In this document: piece after piece, positions 1 through 5,619 of the stretch
Layout of the letters: every line of letters starts with the position of its first letter
Position numbering within the stretch: the first letter of the stretch is position 1
Assembly (NCBI GenBank): GCA_023301785.1
Contig: JALZUF010000145.1
Span: 1 to 5,619 of the forward strand
DNA from: Alphaproteobacteria bacterium
Lineage (GTDB): Bacteria; Pseudomonadota; Alphaproteobacteria; Micavibrionales; Micavibrionaceae
Length of the DNA: 5,619 nt
Reading direction: 5' to 3'
Translations under genes and position numbers: made by a program
The notes under the pieces: model-generated
The model's input: the letters and a program-made list of their open reading frames with translations, nothing else
What the model was told of the DNA's origin: nothing
The model's database searches: none

Positions 1-1248
1 GCGAAGAATGATGACGATATGTACTTGTTCTCTCCTTATGATGTTGAGCGTGCGTACGGTAAGCCTTTCTCTGAGATTTCAGTTACTGAAAAATATCATG
101 AGATGGTGGCCAACCCACGCATCACAAAGAAGAAAATTAAAGCGCGTGATTTCTTCCAAACAATTGCAGAAATTCAGTTTGAGTCTGGCTACCCATACAT
201 CATGTACGAAGATACAGTGAACAAAGCCAATGCGATTGATGGCCGTATCACGATGAGTAATTTGTGTTCTGAAATTCTACAAGTGAGTGAAGCCAGTGAA
301 TTTAATCCAGACCTTGGGTACTCACACTTAGGCCGTGATATCTCATGTAACTTGGGTTCAATGAACATTGCCAAATCTATGGATTCCCCTGATTTCGGTA
401 AGACAGTTGAGACAGCTATTCGTTCGCTGACGGCGGTATCTGATATGAGTAATCTTGAATCTGTTCCATCCGTTGCCGAAGGAAACCGCGCTTCACACGC
501 GATTGGCCTTGGTCAAATGAACTTGCATGGATATTTATCACGTGAGCGCATCTTCTATGGTTCGGAAGAGGGGATTGATTTCACCAATATGTATTTCTAC
601 ACCGTGACGTATCATGCGATTAAAGCGTCGAATGCGATTGCCAAAGAACGCAAAGAAACTTTCAAAAACTTTGAAGATTCTAAATATGCGTCAGGTGAGT
701 ATTTTGATAAATACACGGAAAAAACATGGGAACCAGCAACAGACAAAGTGCGTGGTTTGTTCGAAAGCAGTGGCATTGAAATTCCTACGCAAGCTGATTG
801 GGAAAAATTGAAAAAATCAGTTATGAAGCATGGTATTTATAATGCGTATCTTCAGGCCGTTCCACCAACAGGATCAATTTCTTACATCAATAATTCAACA
901 TCTTCGATTCACCCGATTGCATCGAAAATTGAAATCCGTAAGGAAGGTAAGATTGGACGTGTTTATTATCCTGCGGCTTATATGACGAATGATAATCAAG
1001 AATACTACCAAGATGCTTATGAAATTGGTCCAGAAAAAGTGATTGATACCTATGCCGCCGCAACGCAGCACGTTGATCAAGGCTTGTCTTTGACATTGTT
1101 CTTCCCTGATACGGCAACAACGCGTGATATCAACAAGGCACAAATTCGTGCTTGGAGAGCGGGCATTAAAACAATTTATTACATACGAATTCGCCAGATG
1201 GCCCTTGAGGGGACTGAAGTCGAAGGCTGTGTATCCTGTAGTTTGTAA
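1..1248 (+). CDS. nrdE: Class Ib ribonucleoside-diphosphate reductase, alpha subunit (NrdE), 3' part
   Basis: Catalytic subunit that reduces ribonucleoside diphosphates to deoxyribonucleotides in the cytoplasm, working with NrdF. The frame is open from base 1, so the start lies upstream; 415 residues are visible. Seen, in window numbering: the active-site signature N87-L-C89-S-E91, with C89 the thiyl-radical cysteine; a second redox cysteine C116 in ISCNLGSMNIA; the PPTGSIS loop at about 288-294; the paired radical-transfer tyrosines Y393-Y394; and the C-terminal CVSC pair (C410, C413) that is re-reduced by glutaredoxin-like NrdH. Adding 299 gives, from memory, the Salmonella NrdE numbering (C388, C415, C709/C712, total 714), so about 299 N-terminal residues, including the first redox cysteine, are missing. 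The ending ALEGTEVEGCVSCSL is typical of NrdE and not of class Ia NrdA. nrdF follows after 40 bases, as in the usual nrdHIEF operon. No internal damage is visible. Confidence 0.96.
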   Translation, partial: AKNDDDMYLFSPYDVERAYGKPFSEISVTEKYHEMVANPRITKKKIKARDFFQTIAEIQFESGYPYIMYEDTVNKANAIDGRITMSNLCSEILQVSEASEFNPDLGYSHLGRDISCNLGSMNIAKSMDSPDFGKTVETAIRSLTAVSDMSNLESVPSVAEGNRASHAIGLGQMNLHGYLSRERIFYGSEEGIDFTNMYFYTVTYHAIKASNAIAKERKETFKNFEDSKYASGEYFDKYTEKTWEPATDKVRGLFESSGIEIPTQADWEKLKKSVMKHGIYNAYLQAVPPTGSISYINNSTSSIHPIASKIEIRKEGKIGRVYYPAAYMTNDNQEYYQDAYEIGPEKVIDTYAAATQHVDQGLSLTLFFPDTATTRDINKAQIRAWRAGIKTIYYIRIRQMALEGTEVEGCVSCSL

Positions 1249-1275
1249 GTAATTGAAATAGTAATAAGAAGATAT

Positions 1276-1282
1276 AAAGGAA
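1276..1282 (+). promoter_or_regulatory. Ribosome binding site of nrdF
   Basis: The purine-rich AAAGGAA lies six bases before the ATG at 1289 in the 40-base nrdE-nrdF gap. It supports this start for NrdF and independent translation initiation within a shared transcript. I see no clear promoter or terminator hairpin in the gap, which fits cotranscription. Confidence 0.7.
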
Positions 1283-1288
1283 AAAGAC

Positions 1289-2278
1289 ATGAGTGCAGAT
1301 TTAAAAGTAGTTGAAACAAATTACGTCAGCCGCGTGCAAGCAATTAACTGGAACAAAGTAACAGACGAAAAAGATTTGGATGTTTGGAACCGCCTAACAG
1401 CCAATTTCTGGTTGCCAGAAAAAGTGCCGTTATCAAATGATGTGCAATCATGGGCGTCTTTGACAGGGCAGGAACAACGCTTAGTTATTCGCGTTTTCAC
1501 GGGTCTTACTTTGCTTGATACTATTCAGGCCAATGTTGGTGCGCCAAAATTGATGGAAGATGCGATTACGCCGCATGAGGAAGCTGTGTTAACAAACATT
1601 GCGTTCATGGAATCTGTTCATGCACGTTCATACTCTTCTATCTTCTCAACGTTGTGCACTACACGTGACATCGATGAAGCGTTTTTATGGGCAGAAGAAA
1701 ATAGATACCTACAACGTAAAGCGTCATTGATCTTAGAAGAATATGACGCAGATACGCCATTGAAGAAAAAAGTAGCGAGCGTCTTCTTAGAAAGCTTCTT
1801 GTTCTATTCAGGTTTCTATCTTCCGATGTATCTTTCTAGTCGTGCGAAGTTGACGAATACTGCAGATCTTATCCGTTTGATTATTCGTGATGAAGCGGTG
1901 CATGGCTATTACATTGGGTATAAATTCCAAAAAGGCTACAATGAGCTAACGCCAATGGAACAAATGGAGATTAAAGACTACGCAATTTCTATGATGCTTG
2001 AGTTGTATGATAATGAAGTGAAATACGCGGAAAGCCTTTATGATGATGTGGGTCTGACCGAAGATGTTAAATCTTTCCTTCACTATAATGCCAACAAGGC
2101 ACTAATGAACTTGGGCTTTGACCCGATGTTCCCAGAGGAAATGACGAAAGTTAATCCAGCGATTTTATCTGCCTTGTCACCAAACGCAGATGAAAACCAT
2201 GATTTCTTCTCTGGCTCTGGTTCATCTTATGTAATCGGTAAAGCTGTTGAGACAGAAGATGATGATTGGGACTTCTAA
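1289..2278 (+). CDS. nrdF: Class Ib ribonucleoside-diphosphate reductase, beta subunit (NrdF)
   Basis: Radical-generating subunit of the class Ib reductase. It houses the dinuclear metal centre (Mn or Fe in the family) and the tyrosyl radical that is passed to the active-site cysteine of NrdE. The protein is complete at 329 residues, close to the usual 320 or so. All metal ligands are visible: D77 (LTLLDTIQ), E108 and H111 (FMESVHARSY), E168 (FLESFLFYSGFY), E202 and H205 (IRDEAVHGYYIGYKFQ). The radical tyrosine is Y115. Each is shifted by +10 from the E. coli NrdF numbering as I remember it. The acidic tail ending DDDWDF is the typical C-terminus that docks on NrdE. The ATG start has a good ribosome binding site, and the N-terminus VQAINWNKV matches the family. 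It converges with the regulator gene on the other strand, with a 73-base gap. In other bacteria nrdEF operons are often regulated by NrdR or metal-responsive regulators, but the promoter is outside this window. Confidence 0.97.
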   Translation: MSADLKVVETNYVSRVQAINWNKVTDEKDLDVWNRLTANFWLPEKVPLSNDVQSWASLTGQEQRLVIRVFTGLTLLDTIQANVGAPKLMEDAITPHEEAVLTNIAFMESVHARSYSSIFSTLCTTRDIDEAFLWAEENRYLQRKASLILEEYDADTPLKKKVASVFLESFLFYSGFYLPMYLSSRAKLTNTADLIRLIIRDEAVHGYYIGYKFQKGYNELTPMEQMEIKDYAISMMLELYDNEVKYAESLYDDVGLTEDVKSFLHYNANKALMNLGFDPMFPEEMTKVNPAILSALSPNADENHDFFSGSGSSYVIGKAVETEDDDWDF

Positions 2279-2351
2279 TTGATCCCGCAGTAACAATTGT
2301 GAAATTATAAAATAGATTTTTATTGTTTATGTGAGTAATACACAAAGCAAC

Positions 2352-3017
2352 TTAGTATTTTATTTTAGAAGTAGAGTGCGACACAGGTTTTGAGTTGTCC
2401 CACACATAATTAAAATGTTTTCTTGCCTCTTCAGCAATGTGCTTGTCTTTAATTACAATAACTTTTGCTCTGTTTCTCCAGCTCATAATGTAAGCGGTGC
2501 AATCGTTATAAATTATTTTGACGTCGGTATTTACAAATATTTTATTGGGCATCCATCTGTAGTTATCTAAGTCCCCCATAACGCTTGTATTACCATCTTC
2601 TATTAACCAACGTATTTTTATGCCTGAGTTAACGGCATCCCCATAAAGTTTAATCGTTTCATTATTTGCCCTTCTTTCATCACCGCCACTACAAAGAATT
2701 TCACTGTTAGTGTCTTTAACAGTTTTACAAGCATCCAAAAAAAACTTATTAAAGCATTCATGAGGGTCATCATCTTCGTATTTAATAATTAAATCCTCTC
2801 TTTTTCGAAGACCATTATCTCTTGAAAATTCAATTCCTTCGTTTTCAAATGCGAGTTGTATTTTGCCTAAGGTGCTTTTAGTTGGCGTTCCTGTTTCATG
2901 TTCAAAGGCGCTAATTGTTTGTATGTGCATGCCACATTTTTCGGCTAATTCAAGTTGGTTCCAGTTAAGCAATCCTCTTGCTGCGCGGCACTGTGAGGCT
3001 GTTAAAAAATTTATCAA
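2352..3017 (-). CDS. XRE-family transcriptional regulator with C-terminal phospholipase-D-like sensing domain
   Basis: A 221-residue probable DNA-binding regulator. Residues 6-60 form an XRE/Cro-type helix-turn-helix: NQLELAEKCGMHIQTISAFE at 20-39 includes the Q21, LA (24-25) and G29 signature, and the recognition helix is about 31-39. A short charged linker (65-85) leads to an alpha/beta domain (about 86-212) with the strands ILCSGG (107-112), IKIRWLIED (133-141), VKIIYND (166-172) and AKVIVIKD (184-191), ending in a helix with F202 and W206. This pattern resembles the PLD-like fold used as a sensor in TrmB-type regulators. No HxKxxxxD catalytic motif is present, so binding is more likely than catalysis; the ligand is unknown. 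The start is TTG: an in-frame TAA sits immediately upstream, the next Met (M30) would destroy the HTH, and GGAAG lies eight bases upstream. It is divergent from the RTX-type gene, which suggests that it controls that gene and itself. The XRE assignment is secure; the PLD-like fold is inference. Confidence 0.85.
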   Translation of the reverse strand: MINFLTASQCRAARGLLNWNQLELAEKCGMHIQTISAFEHETGTPTKSTLGKIQLAFENEGIEFSRDNGLRKREDLIIKYEDDDPHECFNKFFLDACKTVKDTNSEILCSGGDERRANNETIKLYGDAVNSGIKIRWLIEDGNTSVMGDLDNYRWMPNKIFVNTDVKIIYNDCTAYIMSWRNRAKVIVIKDKHIAEEARKHFNYVWDNSKPVSHSTSKIKY

Positions 3018-3025
3018 TTATCTGA

Positions 3026-3030
3026 CTTCC
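3026..3030 (-). promoter_or_regulatory. Ribosome binding site supporting the TTG start of the XRE regulator
   Basis: On the minus strand GGAAG (within ACGGAAG) ends eight bases before the TTG at 3017-3015. Together with the in-frame TAA directly before the TTG, it fixes the start codon. A TTG start suggests modest translation, which is common for regulators. Confidence 0.6.
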
Positions 3031-3037
3031 GTAATAA

Positions 3038-3065
3038 TTTCGATTTAAGACACTATTATTATAAT
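3038..3065 (+). promoter_or_regulatory. Candidate promoter of the RTX-type gene
   Basis: A perfect TATAAT is at 3060-3065. The best -35 at a suitable distance is the poor TTTCGA (3038-3043, 16-base spacer, three of six matches), which would suit a weak promoter or one that needs an activator. The transcript would have a leader of about 65 bases before the ATG at 3137. The region is so AT-rich that chance matches are likely. Confidence 0.35.
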
Positions 3066-3084
3066 ATTTTCATGTTGTTTTCAA
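3058..3084 (-). promoter_or_regulatory. Candidate promoter of the XRE regulator gene
   Basis: Reading the minus strand, TTGAAA (3084-3079, five of six matches to the sigma-70 -35 box) is followed after 15 bases by a perfect TATAAT (3063-3058). The spacer is shorter than the ideal 17, which lowers confidence. A transcript would start near 3050 and have a leader of roughly 30 bases before the TTG. The -10 box overlaps that of the opposite promoter within a 10-base palindrome (TATTATAATA, 3057-3066), so the two promoters would compete, and one bound regulator could affect both. Confidence 0.4.
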
Positions 3085-3122
3085 TTTTTTTATGTTTACC
3101 TTTTTCTAACAAGAAAATTTTT

Positions 3123-3128
3123 AGGGAG
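3123..3128 (+). promoter_or_regulatory. Ribosome binding site of the RTX-type gene
   Basis: AGGGAG lies eight bases before the ATG at 3137 in a purine-rich run. It is a strong Shine-Dalgarno match and decides the start: the next in-frame ATG (residue 13) has no comparable site upstream. Confidence 0.75.
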
Positions 3129-3136
3129 AGAAGAAG

Positions 3137-5619
3137 ATGGCTAGTGAGAACAATGACGATGTAATTTTGTTTATGGATGCGGGTGCAATTGGAGTCGATT
3201 ATCATGATGCAGCAGCACGAGCAATATATGCGGCTACGGATGGAAAGGCACTTGGAGCAAGTCAGGTGTCGGCACTAGCACAGGCAATAAGTAAGCCCTT
3301 AACTGCTGGGGCAGCAGGTTTCAAAGTTTATTCAGCGTCCCCTGAAGATAGAGCAGCAGTGGCATCGCTCGAATTGGGAAAACTTGCAACGACTACTGCC
3401 GCTCAAGTTGTGTTTACAGCATCAGCTGGTCCATTGGCAGGTTTTGCCGCAGGCTTAGCAGCAGGGTATGCTTATGATTCTTATGTTCAATTAGCAGGGC
3501 ATGCGCGTGATGGTTATGACGACTTAATAAAGGGTATTCAAGTAAAGATTCCACGTGAATGGTTGGCGCCTACAGCTCCTGATTTTAATCAACTTCCAGA
3601 CGGCGTAAGTGTTCTACAGCTTCAAAGTGATTCAGGTGCTGTTTCAACTATTACAATTAATTTAAATGATAGATCTACAACCTATGAAAAACCGAATGGG
3701 AACACAGCTAAATTTATAAGAAATGAAGATGGTGAAATAAAAGCTATCCATGTTAACCATCCAGATCATAATAATGATGGCAATGTTGATGGTTCTGTCA
3801 TGATTGATTTTGAGCAAAAATTTTATACTATTTCTGATAGTAGTACAGTAGAGCTTAAAGTAGTTGATTTTTCAAACGGTGAAGTGAGCCCTGAGAATAT
3901 TCAAGCTTTAAAAGAGATTCTAAAAAATGATGATATTCCTGAAGAAATTATAGATGTTATTTTTGATTTTGACGGCAGCGTAAATAAAGCTGATGGAAGC
4001 GAAGAAATTTTTGTTGGTAGCTTTGGAAGCGATAATATAGTTGGCGAGGCTGGCGATGATGTTTTACTAGGCTCTGATGGCAGGGACAATCTTGGTGAGG
4101 TTGCACAAAATTTTGGTGTTAATACACTAGTGTTTTATATCCAAAATGGTGATAAATCAGAACAAGTTAAAGCGTCTTGGCAGTTATACGATAAGATTAT
4201 AACTGAAGGAGTAATTGATGCTGTAACAGGTAAGGTAACTTTAGGTGACGTTACGTTAGAATCTGTGCCTAATGAGTCGGGTGGTACTGCGGTTAAGGTG
4301 AGCCATAATGGTGCTGCCCTTAACTATATGACGAAATATGAAGGTAATTTTCAACAAAGAATTTTAGAAGTCATTGGTGAAAATGGGCAAACTAAGACTG
4401 CTGAAATTTCATTGGCAGATGGTTTTGTAAAGCAATTGTACCGTGGTGAAGCCATTTCAATTGAATACCCTGAAAATTTTATTGCTGGGCAGGCTGGTGC
4501 TTATGTTGGAAACATTGTGGGACAACAATTGGCGAATGGTGAGTTGGCGCATGATTTAATTGTTTCGAGTGTTGCAAAAACATTAGGAAATAATTTAGGT
4601 GAAGTTTTAGATTTTCTGGCCAAGGGGAATGATATTGGCGAGTCCATTATTGATCCATTACTAGGCCTTAATGGTACGAACCTAATTCGTCCTGATATTA
4701 TTGATGACCTTCTTGTCAATATACAGGCAAGCGTCGTCGGTGTTGTTAGTTCTAAAATCGTTGAAGAGTTGGGTGATGCCATTGATATAGGTGGTGTTGG
4801 GGGTGAAGTGTTTAATGTTGCCGCTGGCACTGTTACAGCAGGGTTTGTTAATACAGGTTTAGATTTTATCATTAAGGGTAATGCTGAGGGTGTTTATGCT
4901 TCGGTATTAAAGCATGGCTTTAAATTTGATGAAGTTATAGGACAAACAGCTGGTGGTGTTGATATTACAGTTGGAGATCAAATACAGTTTCAAGTTTTTA
5001 ATGCTTTAGGGGCGTATGCAGGTGGCCGTTTAGCAGGTGAAGTTATTGAAGCTGAAAGTGAACAAGCGGCAATATTGGGATCCATTGGTGCCACATATGC
5101 GGGCGCTGTCGGTGGTGCTGTTGCATCAGGTGTTCCGCTGAGTGCGGCTTTGACATCAGTTTTTGCTGGTGCGGCGTCAGGAGGAGCGTCTGGAACTGCA
5201 GCTGGTGCTGCGGCAGGTAGTATTGTTCCTGGCATAGGCACACTTATAGGTGCGTTTGTTGGTACGGTTATTGGTGTATTTTTAGGAAATAACTTGTTTG
5301 GAAGTGATGAACCAGAAGCGTGGGCGTTTGCTAGATTTGATTATAATACAGGAGAATATGGCGCAACCAAAGGTTGGGCTGATGATGGTGGAGACATTGG
5401 CCTTGCCAAAGATATGGCAGATCATGTTGTTCAAGGCATAAATGATGTTATTGAGCTGAGCCATGGTAAGTTGCGCTCTGGTGAAGCGGTACAAAGTATG
5501 CGGATTGGCTATAAAGAAGATACTTTTAGTGTGGCTATAGGTCCAGAAAGCATTAGACATTTCGCAACTGCGGCAGATGCAATTACGTATGGCGCGTTTA
5601 AATTAATGAAAGATTTTGA
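3137..5619 (+). CDS. Large RTX-type calcium-binding protein with glycine-zipper segments, N-terminal part (runs off the right edge)
   Basis: The frame is open without a stop for 827 codons and is cut by the window end, so the full protein is longer. I do not recognise a named family for the whole protein. Seen in order: an acidic N-terminus with no Sec signal peptide; an Ala/Gly-rich hydrophobic segment (84-113) with glycines at 98, 102, 106 and 110; a likely beta-rich stretch (about 155-265) with an EF-hand-like loop D210-x-N212-x-D214-G215-x-V217-D218; three RTX nonapeptides (294-320); another probable beta-rich stretch (about 325-445); an alpha-helical Gly/Ala part with repeated GAYxG motifs (454 and 625); a long hydrophobic glycine zipper (646-717); and a soluble domain after 724 containing WADDGGDIGLAKDMADHV. 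RTX repeats without a signal peptide fit type I secretion, whose signal would lie at the unseen C-terminus; ABC transporter and membrane-fusion genes are not in this window. The zippers suggest membrane insertion or helix packing, so a toxin or bacteriocin-like role is possible but unproven. The AGGGAG site fixes the ATG, and the XRE regulator is divergent. Confidence 0.85.
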   Translation, partial: MASENNDDVILFMDAGAIGVDYHDAAARAIYAATDGKALGASQVSALAQAISKPLTAGAAGFKVYSASPEDRAAVASLELGKLATTTAAQVVFTASAGPLAGFAAGLAAGYAYDSYVQLAGHARDGYDDLIKGIQVKIPREWLAPTAPDFNQLPDGVSVLQLQSDSGAVSTITINLNDRSTTYEKPNGNTAKFIRNEDGEIKAIHVNHPDHNNDGNVDGSVMIDFEQKFYTISDSSTVELKVVDFSNGEVSPENIQALKEILKNDDIPEEIIDVIFDFDGSVNKADGSEEIFVGSFGSDNIVGEAGDDVLLGSDGRDNLGEVAQNFGVNTLVFYIQNGDKSEQVKASWQLYDKIITEGVIDAVTGKVTLGDVTLESVPNESGGTAVKVSHNGAALNYMTKYEGNFQQRILEVIGENGQTKTAEISLADGFVKQLYRGEAISIEYPENFIAGQAGAYVGNIVGQQLANGELAHDLIVSSVAKTLGNNLGEVLDFLAKGNDIGESIIDPLLGLNGTNLIRPDIIDDLLVNIQASVVGVVSSKIVEELGDAIDIGGVGGEVFNVAAGTVTAGFVNTGLDFIIKGNAEGVYASVLKHGFKFDEVIGQTAGGVDITVGDQIQFQVFNALGAYAGGRLAGEVIEAESEQAAILGSIGATYAGAVGGAVASGVPLSAALTSVFAGAASGGASGTAAGAAAGSIVPGIGTLIGAFVGTVIGVFLGNNLFGSDEPEAWAFARFDYNTGEYGATKGWADDGGDIGLAKDMADHVVQGINDVIELSHGKLRSGEAVQSMRIGYKEDTFSVAIGPESIRHFATAADAITYGAFKLMKDF
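4016..4096 (+). repeat. Three tandem RTX (hemolysin-type) nonapeptides
   Basis: Residues 294-320 of the large protein read GSFGSDNIV, GEAGDDVLL and GSDGRDNLG. These match the GGxGxDxUx calcium-binding consensus, each with a fixed G at position 4 and D at position 6. Such repeats form a beta-roll that folds when Ca2+ is met outside the cell. Three units is a short block. It sits mid-protein and not near the C-terminus; more repeats may follow beyond the window. The DNA itself is not obviously repetitive; the repeat is at protein level. Confidence 0.75.
5072..5287 (+). other. Glycine-zipper hydrophobic region within the RTX-type protein
   Basis: Residues 646-717 are almost free of charged residues and rich in Gly, Ala, Ser and Val. 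Glycines are spaced exactly four apart at 682, 686, 690, 694 and again at 701, 705, 709, 713, 717, split by a V-P-G turn (697-699). This gives the look of a hairpin of two glycine-zipper helices long enough to cross a membrane. Glycine zippers are known in channel-forming proteins and some bacteriocins; a membrane-inserting role here is inference. Confidence 0.65.

Noticed and set aside
887..1290. Minus-strand frames opposite the 3' end of nrdE
   Set aside because: They are antisense to a well-conserved reductase sequence and do not resemble any known protein.
2307..2323. AT-only hairpin (ATAAAA, 5-base loop, TTTTAT) between the convergent genes, as a shared terminator
   Set aside because: The stem is six A-T pairs with no GC and no separate T-run after a stable stem. 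It is too weak to call as an intrinsic terminator, although some terminator is expected in this gap.
2863..3048. Plus-strand 61-codon frame opposite the start of the XRE regulator
   Set aside because: It is fully antisense to the helix-turn-helix coding region and its protein shows no recognisable feature.
3102..3117. Small hairpin (TTTTCT, loop AACA, AGAAAA) in the leader of the RTX-type gene
   Set aside because: It is a six-pair stem with a single G-C pair in very AT-rich DNA. It is likely by chance and shows no riboswitch-like structure.
3901..5560. Several minus-strand open frames, rich in Pro, Ala and Ser, opposite the large gene
   Set aside because: They are antisense shadows of the Gly/Ala-rich 827-codon frame: Gly and Ala codons read backwards give Pro and Ala/Ser/Cys. 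They overlap each other and lack convincing ribosome binding sites or family motifs.
3137..5619. Possible frameshift or pseudogene, since no stop closes the large frame
   Set aside because: I followed the frame codon by codon to base 5617 with no stop and continuous sensible protein. It is simply cut by the window edge.
1..5619. CRISPR arrays, tRNA or rRNA genes, insertion sequences
   Set aside because: No regularly spaced direct repeats, cloverleaf-like segments, transposase motifs or terminal inverted repeats were seen on reading both strands.

Overview
The window looks like chromosomal DNA from a Gram-negative proteobacterium of moderate to low GC content. An alphaproteobacterium is my best guess. 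The XRE-type regulator opens with an LTASQCRAAR-like N-terminus that I associate with that class, and the large RTX-type protein is of a kind often found there. This is inference from protein style and not a species identification.

Left part (1-2278, + strand): the 3' portion of nrdE followed 40 bases later by a complete nrdF. Together they encode the catalytic (alpha) and radical-generating (beta) subunits of an aerobic class Ib ribonucleotide reductase, which makes deoxyribonucleotides from ribonucleoside diphosphates. All catalytic, redox and metal-ligand residues expected in the visible parts are present, so this looks like a working housekeeping locus. The usual partners nrdH and nrdI, if present, lie outside the window to the left.

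Middle (2352-3017, - strand): a 221-residue regulator that converges on nrdF. It has an N-terminal XRE helix-turn-helix and a C-terminal domain that looks like a degenerate phospholipase-D-type (TrmB-like) sensing domain without a catalytic HKD motif. It starts at TTG. An AT-rich divergent promoter region (3018-3136) separates it from the next gene.

Right part (3137-5619, + strand): an 827-codon open frame that is still open at the right edge. It encodes the N-terminal part of a large RTX-type calcium-binding protein without a Sec signal peptide. It carries a small block of three RTX nonapeptides, an EF-hand-like acidic loop, and several alanine/glycine-rich segments with strikingly regular GxxxG glycine zippers. 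Those features fit a type I-secreted protein that may act on or insert into membranes. The divergent regulator is the obvious candidate to control it. The regulator plus RTX/glycine-zipper protein pair is the accessory, least understood part of the window, sitting directly beside the conserved nrdEF locus.
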